Positions 32,371 through 41,481 of a stretch of DNA of 64,000 nt are shown here, piece after piece (positions within the stretch are counted from its first letter, which is position 1; the number at the start of each line of letters is the position of its first letter). The notes below the pieces were generated by a model. That model was not told the DNA's origin, searched no databases, and saw only the letters and a program-made list of their open reading frames with translations. This DNA comes from Reyranella massiliensis 521 (GTDB lineage Bacteria > Pseudomonadota > Alphaproteobacteria > Reyranellales > Reyranellaceae), in the NCBI GenBank assembly GCA_945860205.1, contig CAMARK010000006.1:20725-84724 (forward strand). Direction: 5' to 3'. A program made the translations under genes and the position numbers.

Positions 32371-33357
32371 ATGAAAACCCCTCGGAATATCCCTCGCCGG
32401 GCCGCCTTGGGTGGCCTGCTCGCGGCAAGTGCCGCCGCGCCGTTGCTCGCCGCCGACTGGCGGCCGACGCGGTCGATGAATTGGATCGTGCCGTTTCCGC
32501 CCGGCGGGTCGAACGACACGTTTGCGCGCCCCGTGGCGGCCTATGTCGGGCAACGGTTCAGCCAACCCATCGTGGTCGAGAACCGGGGCGGCGCCGGGGG
32601 CACGCTGGGCGGCTCGATCGTGTCGAGGGCGCGGCCCGACGGCTGCACCTTGCTGGTCGGCAACACCAGCCTCACCTTCGCGCCGGTCGTCTATGCCGAG
32701 TCGGGTTTCGATCTGCTGCGCGATTTCTCGCCGGTTTGCGCCATCGCAAGCGTTCCAGTCGGCCTGGTCGTCAATCCCGCCAAGCTCGACGTCAAGGATC
32801 TGGCGGGTTTTCTGGCGGCGGCGCGCAAGTCCCCTGAGGTCATCAACGTCGGCTCTTCGGGACTGGGAACGATGGCGCATCTCGCGATCGAGCTCCTGCA
32901 GCGGCGCACCGGCATCAAGCTCACCCATGTGCCCTACCGAGGCGGCGGCCCCGCGCTGCAGGATCTGCTCTCGGGCCAGCTCGACGCCACCTTCCAGCCG
33001 TTCAGCACCGTGTCGGCCTACGTGCAGTCCGGCCGGCTGCGGGCATTGGCGATCGCCACCCGCCGACGGGAACCGCTGCTGCCCAACGTGCCGACCTTCG
33101 CCGAAGCCGGCGTGCCGGATTTCAACGTCAGCACCTGGTACGGCCTGTTCGCGCCCAAGGCCACGCCGGATGAGCCGCTCGATGCGCTGCATGCCGCCGT
33201 CCAGGCAGCGCTGGGCGAGGGCGACGTCAAGCGCATCTGGCAGGAGCAGGGCGCGCGAGTCGACCTCGAGAGCCGCAAGGCCTTCGCCGAGTTCGTGGCG
33301 CGCGAAGTCGAACGCTGGACCGCCGTCGCGACGACGACCGGTCTTCCGATGGAGTAG
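32371..33357 (+). CDS. Bug/TctC family substrate-binding protein
   Basis: WRPTRSMNWIVPFPPGGSNDTFARPVAAYVGQRFSQPIVVENRGGAGG. Confidence 0.9.
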   Translation: MKTPRNIPRRAALGGLLAASAAAPLLAADWRPTRSMNWIVPFPPGGSNDTFARPVAAYVGQRFSQPIVVENRGGAGGTLGGSIVSRARPDGCTLLVGNTSLTFAPVVYAESGFDLLRDFSPVCAIASVPVGLVVNPAKLDVKDLAGFLAAARKSPEVINVGSSGLGTMAHLAIELLQRRTGIKLTHVPYRGGGPALQDLLSGQLDATFQPFSTVSAYVQSGRLRALAIATRRREPLLPNVPTFAEAGVPDFNVSTWYGLFAPKATPDEPLDALHAAVQAALGEGDVKRIWQEQGARVDLESRKAFAEFVAREVERWTAVATTTGLPME

Positions 33358-33363
33358 GGGCGG

Positions 33364-34110
33364 CTAGGTCTCGGCGCCGCCGTTGACCTGGATCATCTGG
33401 CCGTTGATATAGGCGCCATTCTCGGAGATCAGCAGCCGCGCCGTGGCCGCGACCTCGACGGGCGTTCCCATGCGGCCGAGCGGCACCTTGGCCACCGTCT
33501 GCTGGCGGTGATGCGACGAGGCATCGTCTCCCTCGACGTCGGCGGCGATGGGGCCGGGCGAGATGGCGTTGGTCGTCACGCCCTTGGGTCCAAACTCCTT
33601 GGCCAGCGACTTGGTGAGACCCCACACGCCGTGCTTGGCGACCGATACCGGCGCTCGACCGGCGTAGCCGTGGATGGCGTTCATGCCGGTGAAGTTGACG
33701 ATGCGGCCCCAGCCCTTCTTCAGCATGCCCGGCAGGCACGCACGCGAGAGCCAGACGGCGGCGTTCATGTCGACGTCGATTACGCGCTGCCACTCGGCAT
33801 CGGTCATCTCGAGGAACGGCTTGCCCGGGCGAAGGGCGGCGTTGTTCACCAGAACGTCGACGGCGCCGAAGGCCTTGATCGCTTCGGCGGCAATGCGCCT
33901 GCATTCGTCGGGCTTGCCGACATCGCCCATGACGACGAGCGTCTTCACGCCGAACGACGCTGCTTCCTTGGCGACGCTTTCGCAGGCGGCGCGATCGCTC
34001 GAGCCGTTGATCGCGACGTTGAAGCCGTCTTCCGCCAGGCCCAGCACACAGGCACGGCCGATGTTCTTGCCGGCTCCCGTGACGAGTGCGGCCTTGCCGT
34101 TGGCTGCCAT
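33364..34110 (-). CDS. short-chain dehydrogenase/reductase
   Basis: AALVTGAGKNIGRACVLGLAEDGFNVAING; C-terminal NGGAET; catalytic Tyr replaced in the SVAKHG segment. Confidence 0.88.
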   Translation of the reverse strand: MAANGKAALVTGAGKNIGRACVLGLAEDGFNVAINGSSDRAACESVAKEAASFGVKTLVVMGDVGKPDECRRIAAEAIKAFGAVDVLVNNAALRPGKPFLEMTDAEWQRVIDVDMNAAVWLSRACLPGMLKKGWGRIVNFTGMNAIHGYAGRAPVSVAKHGVWGLTKSLAKEFGPKGVTTNAISPGPIAADVEGDDASSHHRQQTVAKVPLGRMGTPVEVAATARLLISENGAYINGQMIQVNGGAET

Positions 34111-35297
34111 CAGACGACACCGCCGGCGCGCAGTTCCTTGATCTTCTTCAGGCTCATGCCCAGGCTCTTGAGCACCGCGTTGGTGTGCTGGCCGAGATCG
34201 GGCGTGGGCTTCAGCCTCTTGGGCTGTGGCGACCCCGTGAGGTTGATCGGATTGCCGACCACCTTGATCTCGCCGAGCTTGGGATGTTTTACGCCGCGTG
34301 CGATGCCGAGATGCTTTACCTGCGGCTCGGCGAAGGTCATGTCGATCGAGTTGATCGGTCCGCACGGCACGCCCGCCTTGTTGAGCGCCGCGATCCAGTG
34401 CGCCGCCGTGTTGGTCCGCGTGACCTCGCTGATGCGCTCGTTCAGCACCTTGCGGTTCTCCGAGCGCGCCGCCGGCGTCGCGTGCTCGGGATGGTCGAGC
34501 AACTGGCTGCCGCCCATTGCCTGTGCGAAGCGCTTCCACATGCTCTGTCCGGCGGCGGCGATGTTGATGTAGCCGTCGCTGGTCGCGAACACGCCGGTCG
34601 GGATCGAGGTCGGATGGTCGTTGCCCGCCTGCTTGGGCACCTCGCCCTTCATCAGCCAGCGTGCGGCCTGGAAGTCGAGCATGAAGATCTGCGCTTCGAT
34701 CAGCGAGGTGTGGACCCACTGGCCCTTCTTGGTGCGTTCGCGATTGTAGAGGGCGAGCGTGATCGCCTGGGCCAACAGAAGACCCGCCGTGAGATCGCAA
34801 ATGGGAATGCCGACGCGCATCGGCCCGCGGCCGGGCTCGCCGGTGATCGACATCAGCCCGCCCATGCCCTGCGCGATCTGGTCGACACCGGGCCGCGCCG
34901 CATCGGGGCCGTCCTGGCCGAAGCCCGCGATCGAGCCGTAGATGATCTTCGGGTTCACCTTCTTGACCGATTTGTAGTCGACCTTGAGACGGTACTTCAC
35001 GTCGGAGCGATAGTTCTCGACGATCACGTCGGCCTTCTTCGCGAGCTTCATGAAGATCGCGTGGCCTTCCTTGCTCTTGAGGTTGAGCGTGATCGCCTGC
35101 TTGTTGCGATGCAGGTTCTGGAAGTCGAAACCGTGGCGCGCGCCGCCCATCGAATCGGTCGTCGTGCCGGGTTCGGGCGGCTGTTCGATCTTGATCACCT
35201 GTGCGCCCCAATCGGCGAGCTGGCGCACCGCGGTCGGGCCGGCGCGATGGGCGGTGAGGTCGAGGACCTTGATATGGGAGAGGGGAAGCTTGGCCAT
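34110..35297 (-). CDS. CaiB/BaiF family III CoA-transferase
   Basis: IKVLDLTAHRAGPTAVRQLADWGAQVIKIEQP; DQIAQGMGGLMSITGEPGRGPMRVG. Confidence 0.92.
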   Translation of the reverse strand: MAKLPLSHIKVLDLTAHRAGPTAVRQLADWGAQVIKIEQPPEPGTTTDSMGGARHGFDFQNLHRNKQAITLNLKSKEGHAIFMKLAKKADVIVENYRSDVKYRLKVDYKSVKKVNPKIIYGSIAGFGQDGPDAARPGVDQIAQGMGGLMSITGEPGRGPMRVGIPICDLTAGLLLAQAITLALYNRERTKKGQWVHTSLIEAQIFMLDFQAARWLMKGEVPKQAGNDHPTSIPTGVFATSDGYINIAAAGQSMWKRFAQAMGGSQLLDHPEHATPAARSENRKVLNERISEVTRTNTAAHWIAALNKAGVPCGPINSIDMTFAEPQVKHLGIARGVKHPKLGEIKVVGNPINLTGSPQPKRLKPTPDLGQHTNAVLKSLGMSLKKIKELRAGGVV

Positions 35298-35316
35298 GGT
35301 GTGCGTTCCTTTAGCT

Positions 35317-35397
35317 TGTCATCCCGACCGTAGCGAAGCGGCGTGGAGGAATCTTTTTTTGAGACATGAAAGGCCCCTTGGCTTCGCTCGGGGCGCC
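35317..35397. repeat. REP-like intergenic element (degenerate copy)
   Basis: TTGTCATCCCGACCGTAGCGAAGCGGCGTGGAGGAATCTTTTTTTGAGACATGAAAGGCCCCTTGGCTTCGCTCGGGG resembles dispersed alphaproteobacterial repeats; only one copy seen here. Confidence 0.4.
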
Positions 35398-35402
35398 GGC
35401 AC

Positions 35403-36191
35403 TTATTTCCCTTTGAAGACGGGCCGGCGCTTTTCCATGAAGGCGCGGCGGCCTTCCTTGAAGTCGTCGCTGTCGAAGCAGGCCTCGGCCATCTTCTCGA
35501 GCTTCGCGTGATTCTGCTTGGATTCGGGCTTGGCGATCTCGCGGGCCGCGGCCTTGGCGAGCGCAATGGTGAGCGGGGCGTTCTGGGCGATGGCGCCGGT
35601 GATGCCGTCGACCAGGACGTCGAGCTCGGCGTCGGTCGCGACACCGTGCACCAGGCCCATGTCGTAGGCTTCCTTCGACGAATACTGCTTGGCGGTGAAC
35701 AGGAACTCCAAGGCGCGCGGCAGGCCCACGATGCGCGAAAAGCGTTCGATGCGCAGGAAACCGTAGCCGAGCCCGAGCTTGGCCGCCGGCACGCCGAAGC
35801 GGGCACCCTCGTTGCAGTAGCGGAGGTCACAGCAGGCCGCGAGGTTCATGCCGCCGCCGATGCAGTAGCCGGTGATCTTGGCGATGGTGGGCTTGGAGAA
35901 ATTGTAGAGCGACTCGTAGCCTTCCTTGGAGATGGCGTCGTAGCGGACCTGGGCCTCGGCGTTGGCGCGCTCGCTCTCGAACTTCGAGATGTCGGCGCCG
36001 GAGACGAAGGCCTTGCCGCCGGCACCGCTCACCACCAGGCAGCGGATCTCGGGGTCGGCATCGAAATCCTTCAGGATCCCCACGAAGCTGTCCCACATGT
36101 CGAGGGACACGGCATTGAGCTTGGCCGGGTTGTTGAAGACGAGATGTCCGACCGCGCCGTCGCGCCGTCCGAAGAGCTTCTGTTCCTGCAT
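35403..36191 (-). CDS. enoyl-CoA hydratase/isomerase family protein
   Basis: GRRDGAVGHLVFNNPAKLNAVSLDMWDSF; GGKAFVSGADISKFES; GYCIGGGMNLAACCDLRYC. Confidence 0.92.
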   Translation of the reverse strand: MQEQKLFGRRDGAVGHLVFNNPAKLNAVSLDMWDSFVGILKDFDADPEIRCLVVSGAGGKAFVSGADISKFESERANAEAQVRYDAISKEGYESLYNFSKPTIAKITGYCIGGGMNLAACCDLRYCNEGARFGVPAAKLGLGYGFLRIERFSRIVGLPRALEFLFTAKQYSSKEAYDMGLVHGVATDAELDVLVDGITGAIAQNAPLTIALAKAAAREIAKPESKQNHAKLEKMAEACFDSDDFKEGRRAFMEKRRPVFKGK

Positions 36192-36271
36192 GCCGCCTGA
36201 TCCTCCGATGGGGCCGGGAATATAGCGCGCGTCGGCTGATTTGAATAAGGTAAGCGCGTCAGGGAGGAAAC

Positions 36272-37339
36272 GTGGCCTCGGTAGAACTGAAAGGCCTTAC
36301 AAAGCACTATGGATCTGCCGTAGCGGTCGACGACGTGTCGCTGCGCGTGGAGCATGGCCAGCTCGTCTGCCTTCTGGGGCCGTCGGGCTGCGGCAAGACC
36401 ACGACGCTGCGGCTGATCGCGGGCTTCATCGAGCCCTCGGCAGGCGAAATCATGGTCGGCGACAAGAAGCTGTCCTCGCCGGCGCGCACCGTGCCGCCGG
36501 AAGGCCGCAACATGTCGATGATCTTCCAGAGCTATGCGCTGTGGCCGCATATGACGGTGGCCGAGAACGTTTCCTACGGCCTCAGGATCCGCAAGCTCGA
36601 CAAGCCCACGATCGACGCCAAGCTGAAGGCGATCCTCACCACCGCCCGGCTGGAAGCGCTGGCCGGGCGCTATCCCGGCGAGCTGTCGGGCGGCCAGCAG
36701 CAGCGCGTGTCGCTGGCCCGCGCGCTGGTGGTCGAGCCCGAGACGCTGCTGCTCGATGAGCCGCTCTCCAACCTCGACGCCAACCTCCGCGAGGAGATGC
36801 GCTTCGAGATCCGCCGCCTGCACGATCGCTACCGCTACACCACGGTCTATGTCACCCACGACCAGTCCGAGGCCATGACCACCGCCGACCTGATCGCGGT
36901 GATGAACCACGGCAAGGTCGAGCAACTCGGCACGCCCGAGGAGATTTATAGCCGCCCGCGGTCGGAGTTCGTCGCCCGCTTCATCGGCGGCGCCAACATT
37001 TTGCGCGGCACCGCGCTGGATGCGAACCGCATTTCTATCGGTGGCACGCCGGTGCGGACCACGGGACGCACCCTGCAGACGGCCAAGCCGGTGGCGGTGT
37101 CGGTGCGCCAGCACGAGATCGGCATCGCCCTGGAAGCGCCTGGATCGGAGACGGAAAACCACCTGCGCGCCGTCGTGGCGCGCCAGGTCTTCCTGGGCTC
37201 GGCGCGCGACTATACCGTCCAGCTCGACGACAAGACCGAACTGCGCGTGACAGCGCCGCCCGGCAACAACATCGCGCCGGGCCAGGCTGTGTGGCTGCAT
37301 CTGCCGGCGGAGAAATGCCGGGCATTGGCGGAGGACTAG
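36272..37339 (+). CDS. ABC transporter ATP-binding protein (Fe3+/polyamine type with TOBE domain)
   Basis: GPSGCGKTTTLRLIAGF, LSGGQQQRVSLARALV, LLLDEPLSNLDANLREEMRFE. Confidence 0.92.
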   Translation: MASVELKGLTKHYGSAVAVDDVSLRVEHGQLVCLLGPSGCGKTTTLRLIAGFIEPSAGEIMVGDKKLSSPARTVPPEGRNMSMIFQSYALWPHMTVAENVSYGLRIRKLDKPTIDAKLKAILTTARLEALAGRYPGELSGGQQQRVSLARALVVEPETLLLDEPLSNLDANLREEMRFEIRRLHDRYRYTTVYVTHDQSEAMTTADLIAVMNHGKVEQLGTPEEIYSRPRSEFVARFIGGANILRGTALDANRISIGGTPVRTTGRTLQTAKPVAVSVRQHEIGIALEAPGSETENHLRAVVARQVFLGSARDYTVQLDDKTELRVTAPPGNNIAPGQAVWLHLPAEKCRALAED

Positions 37340-37342
37340 CGC

Positions 37343-38404
37343 ATGACCAGGAAGCTGACGCGGCGCCATGTGATCGCCGCCTCTACGGCCGCAGCCGCGG
37401 GATCGTTCGTGACGCCGGTGCGTGGTGCGCCGCCTGAAGCGCAGAAGATCACACCGGCGTTGATCGAGGGAGCCAAGAAAGAGGGCAAGCTCGCCTGGTA
37501 TACGTCGGTCGACCTGCCGGTGGCGGAGAAGATCGCCAAGGCCTTCGAAGCTGCTTATCCCGGCATTTCCGTAAAGGTCGAGCGCTCCGGCGCGGAGCGC
37601 ATCTTCCAGCGCATCGGCCAGGAGTATCAAAGCAAGATCTACAATTGCGACGTCGTGAACAGCTCCGACGCCGCCCACCTGATCGTCTGGAAGCGCGCCA
37701 GCATGCTGGCGCCGTTCGTGCCCGAGGACGTGGCCCAGCACTTTCCCGCCGCCCACAAGGACCCCGACGGCATGTACGCCTCGTGGCGCATAACCTTGTC
37801 GCCGGTTGCCTACAGCACCAAGCTGGTGAAGCCGGAGGAGGCGCCCAAGGGCTTTATCGACCTGCTCGATCCCCGATGGATGGGCAAGATCGTGAAAGCG
37901 CATCCCGGCTACTCCGGCACCATCATGACCGCGACGCAGCAGCTCAGCCGCGATCTCGGCTGGGAGTATTTCGAGAAGCTCGCTAAGCAGAAGGTCATGC
38001 AGGTCCAGTCGGCCAGCGATCCACCGAAGAAGCTGGCGCTGGGCGAACGCAGCGTGATGGCCGATGGCACCGAATATGTCGTCTCGGAACTGAAGTCGCG
38101 CGGCGAGTCGATCGAGGTTGTCTATGCCATCGAAGGCACGCCGCTGGTGACTGGCCCGTCCGCGATCATGGCACGGTCGGCCAACCCCAACGCGTCGCGC
38201 CTGTTCACCGCCTGGTCGATGACCGCCGCGGCACAGCAGATGAACGTCGATGTCGGAGCACTTCGTTCGGCCCATGCGCTGGTGACGGAGCGGCCGGGCC
38301 GGCCGAAACTCGCCGACATCAAGACGTTGCGCGAGGACGCCGCCGCCGTGGCCGACCAGGCCGATGCGATCAAGACCCGCTACACCCAGATCTTCAAGGT
38401 CTAG
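37343..38404 (+). CDS. extracellular solute-binding protein (Fe3+-type, SBP family 1)
   Basis: TPALIEGAKKEGKLAWYTSVDLPVAEKIAKAFEAAYPGISVKVERSGAERIFQRI. Confidence 0.9.
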   Translation: MTRKLTRRHVIAASTAAAAGSFVTPVRGAPPEAQKITPALIEGAKKEGKLAWYTSVDLPVAEKIAKAFEAAYPGISVKVERSGAERIFQRIGQEYQSKIYNCDVVNSSDAAHLIVWKRASMLAPFVPEDVAQHFPAAHKDPDGMYASWRITLSPVAYSTKLVKPEEAPKGFIDLLDPRWMGKIVKAHPGYSGTIMTATQQLSRDLGWEYFEKLAKQKVMQVQSASDPPKKLALGERSVMADGTEYVVSELKSRGESIEVVYAIEGTPLVTGPSAIMARSANPNASRLFTAWSMTAAAQQMNVDVGALRSAHALVTERPGRPKLADIKTLREDAAAVADQADAIKTRYTQIFKV

Positions 38405-38407
38405 ACC

Positions 38408-39448
38408 ATGCGCCGCAGAACGCTTCTCGCTTCCGCCGCTCTCGTACCGTTCGGCGCCCGTGTCGTGTCGGCGGCCCCGCCGCCCGAACAGATCACCCCG
38501 GCGCTGATCGAGGCCGCCAAGAAGGAAGGCAAGGTCAGCTACTACACGGCGATGGATCTTTCCGTTGCCGAACCGACGGCCCGGGCCTTCGAGGCCAAGT
38601 ATCCCGGCATCAAGGTCGCGGTCGAGCGCACCGGCAGCGAGCGGCTGTTCAACCGCATCGCCCAGGAGGCGTCGAGCAAGATCTACAAGGTCGACGTCGC
38701 CAACAGCGCCGACGCTGCTCATTTCCTGCCGTGGAAGCGGCAGGGCTGGCTGCAACCGTTCCTCACCGTCGAGATGGCCGAGAACATCCCGGCCGAGCAG
38801 CGCGACCCCGACGGCACCTACGTCAACCAGCGCACGCACTTGAGCGCGATCGCCTACAACACCAGCCTGGTGAAGCCCGAGGACGCGCCCAAGGGCTTCG
38901 TCGACCTTCTCGACCCCAAGTACGCCGGCAAGATGGTCAAGGGCCATCCCGGCTATAGCGGAACCGTCATGACGGCCACCCAGCAGCTCGTACGCGAGCT
39001 GGGCTGGGAGTATTTCGAGAAGCTCGGCAAGCAGCGGGTGCTGCAAGTCCAGTCGGCGACCGAGCCGCCCAAGAAGATCGAGGCCGGCGAGCGCGCCATC
39101 GCCGTCGACGGCAGCGACTACCTCTTCTGGATGGCCAAGGAACGCGGCTCGCCGATCGAGGTCGTGCATGCCGTCGAAGGCACGCCGCTGATCTCGAACC
39201 CGATGGCGGTGTTCAAGGCCGCCCCCAATCCCAACGCCGCCCGTCTTCTCGCGGGCTGGATCATGTCGGCCGAGGGCCAGCAGTTCATCGTCGATCTCAG
39301 CGGTCAATATCCGGCCAACAAACTGGTCAAGGCCAAGGCCGGCCGCCCGGCGTTGGCCTCGATCAAGACGTTCAAGGAGGATCCCGCCGCGGTCGAGAAG
39401 CAGGCCGACGAGATCAAGGCCAGGTACGCGAAGATTTTCAAGGTATGA
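38408..39448 (+). CDS. extracellular solute-binding protein, tandem paralogue of the preceding gene
   Basis: TPALIEAAKKEGKVSYYTAMDLSVAEPTARAFEAKYPGIKVAVERTGSERLFNRI; co-linear similarity to 37343-38404. Confidence 0.9.
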   Translation: MRRRTLLASAALVPFGARVVSAAPPPEQITPALIEAAKKEGKVSYYTAMDLSVAEPTARAFEAKYPGIKVAVERTGSERLFNRIAQEASSKIYKVDVANSADAAHFLPWKRQGWLQPFLTVEMAENIPAEQRDPDGTYVNQRTHLSAIAYNTSLVKPEDAPKGFVDLLDPKYAGKMVKGHPGYSGTVMTATQQLVRELGWEYFEKLGKQRVLQVQSATEPPKKIEAGERAIAVDGSDYLFWMAKERGSPIEVVHAVEGTPLISNPMAVFKAAPNPNAARLLAGWIMSAEGQQFIVDLSGQYPANKLVKAKAGRPALASIKTFKEDPAAVEKQADEIKARYAKIFKV

Positions 39449-41142
39449 CGCGGTCGCTCGACCTCTCTCGTCCTGTACTGATCGCCGTCGCCGCGCTCCT
39501 CGCGGTGATGATCGTGCTGCCGGTGGGCTGGCTGGTCGTCTATGCCTTCTCCGACAAGGAAGGCGCCGCCACCCTCGGCAACTTCGCGACCCTGTTCACC
39601 GATCCTACGTTCGTCGATCCGCTGATCACCACACTCATCATCGCCGTCTCGGTCAGCCTGCTGTGCTGCGCCGTCGCGGCCCCGCTCGGCTGGCTGGTGG
39701 CGCGCACCGACATGCCGTTTCGCGGCAGCGTCCGCACGCTCGTGATGGCCTCGCTGGTGACGCCGCCGTTCGTCGGCGCCATCGCCTGGGAGATGCTGGC
39801 CGCGCCGAACTCGGGCCTGCTGAACCAGCTCTGGCGCCTGCTCACCGGCATGCCGCCCGACGAGGCGCTTTTGGACATCTACAGCCTGCAAGGCCTGATC
39901 TTCGTCATCACCTGCTACACCTTTCCCTACGTCTTCATCCTGGTCGCCAACGCGCTCGACCGCATGCCCGGCGAACTCGAAGACGCCTCCTCAATGCTGG
40001 GTGCGAAGACCTGGGACACCGCGCGCCGTATCACGGTGCCGCTCGCCTTGCCGACCCTGCTGGCCGGCGCGCTGGTGGCGTTCCTGCAGGCGATGAACCT
40101 GTTCGGCTCGCCCGCCATCCTCGCCATTCCCGCCGGCTTCCACACGCTCACCACCCGCATCTGGAGCCTGTTCCAGTTCCCGCCCAAACCCGAGCTCGCC
40201 GCCGCCGCTTCGTTGCCGCTCCTCGTGCTCACCGTGCTTCTCCTGCGCGCCCAAGCCGTGGCGCTGGGCCGCCGCGGCTATGCGGTGCTGGGTGGAAAAT
40301 ACGGCGAGCCGCGCCTGATCAAGCTCGGGGCGCTGAAGTGGCCCGCCGCGGCACTGGCGCTCCTCGTGCTCGCCATGCCGCTGTTCCTGCCTTACGCGGC
40401 GCTGTTCAACTCCGCCTTCTCGCGCGTCGCCTCGCGGGTCATCAGCGTCGAGACCGCGACGCTGCACAATTTCCGCTTCACCTTCCTCGAACTCAGCTCA
40501 ACGATGCCGGCGCTGAAGAACACCTTCCTGCTCGCCACCTCCACGGCGACCCTGGGCGCGCTGCTGGCGCTGCTGATCGCCTACATCGTCGCCCGCCAGG
40601 CGGTGACCGGCCACCGCGTGCTGGGCTTCCTCGCCACCGCGCCGCTCGCCATCCCGGGCATCGTGCTGGGCGTCGGCCTCTTCCTCGCCTACACGCGCCC
40701 GCCGCTCACGCTCTACGGCACGCTGTGGATCCTGCTCATCGCCTTCGTCACCATCGAGCTGCCGGTGGCCTATCAGCAGCTCTCCTCGGCCTTCCACGCC
40801 GTCCACCCCGAACTGGAGGAGGCCGGCCGCATGCTGGGCGCCTCGCGGCTCAGGACCCTGGCCGACATCACCGCGCCGCTGCTGCGCTCCGCCGTGATCG
40901 CCACCTGGTGCTTCGTCTTCGTGGCCGTCATCCGCGAACTCAGCGCCGCCGTGATCCTGTTCACCTCCGACACCAAGGTCCTCTCGGTTCTGATCTTCGA
41001 CCTGAAGGAAAGCGGCGACGTCGGCGCCATCGCGGTGCTCAGCCTCACCATGATCGCCATCACCACCGTGGTCGTCACCGTCGCCAACCGCTTCGCCGGC
41101 ACCCGCCAGACCAGCCGGCTGGCGGCGCGCCCCGTCGGCTAA
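39445..41142 (+). CDS. fused ABC permease with two BPD domains (FbpB-like)
   Basis: Two EAA motifs: LEDASSMLGAKTWDTARRITVPLALP and LEEAGRMLGASRLRTLADITAPLLR. Confidence 0.9.
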   Translation: MTRSLDLSRPVLIAVAALLAVMIVLPVGWLVVYAFSDKEGAATLGNFATLFTDPTFVDPLITTLIIAVSVSLLCCAVAAPLGWLVARTDMPFRGSVRTLVMASLVTPPFVGAIAWEMLAAPNSGLLNQLWRLLTGMPPDEALLDIYSLQGLIFVITCYTFPYVFILVANALDRMPGELEDASSMLGAKTWDTARRITVPLALPTLLAGALVAFLQAMNLFGSPAILAIPAGFHTLTTRIWSLFQFPPKPELAAAASLPLLVLTVLLLRAQAVALGRRGYAVLGGKYGEPRLIKLGALKWPAAALALLVLAMPLFLPYAALFNSAFSRVASRVISVETATLHNFRFTFLELSSTMPALKNTFLLATSTATLGALLALLIAYIVARQAVTGHRVLGFLATAPLAIPGIVLGVGLFLAYTRPPLTLYGTLWILLIAFVTIELPVAYQQLSSAFHAVHPELEEAGRMLGASRLRTLADITAPLLRSAVIATWCFVFVAVIRELSAAVILFTSDTKVLSVLIFDLKESGDVGAIAVLSLTMIAITTVVVTVANRFAGTRQTSRLAARPVG

Positions 41143-41481
41143 CTTAGGGGTAGCGCGGGCAAAACTCCCTGCCCGCGTCCCACCTGCTTTTTCATGGCCT
41201 AAAAGGCCGTTCGATGCCGTGTTTGCACGGCCTTCTCGCATTAATTGAAGACGCCTGAATGTAACGCGTTCTGTCCGGCAACCTGTCCCGGGCAGCGTCG
41301 CAAACCGGTCGCAAGCAGATCGTCCTGGCCGACGTTCGCCGTCGGCATTGTTTGCTGTTTGGGTTCTGGTCGTTCGTCGAAGGCATGGTCAGGACCATGC
41401 CAAGGCGCAGCGCTCTCTGAAGAGCTTTTGGGGCACGCCGGAGGGAGTTCCGGTGGCACGGACGCCTTGTTGTCGGTGGAT

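Noticed and set aside
31330-33192. 620-aa minus-strand ORF
   Set aside because: Antisense to two Bug-family genes with clear domain motifs; shadow ORF.
33364-35211. 615-aa minus-strand ORF spanning two genes
   Set aside because: Only the 3' part (SDR from 34110) is real; the N-terminal part is an out-of-frame reading of the CoA-transferase.
36071-39307. 1078-aa minus-strand ORF
   Set aside because: Antisense to well-supported ABC transporter genes; low-complexity R/H/G/D-rich translation typical of a high-GC shadow ORF.
41206-41232. GGCCGT...ACGGCC / GCCGTG-TTTG-CACGGC hairpin after the fused permease
   Set aside because: Terminator-like stem but no T tract; too weak to call.
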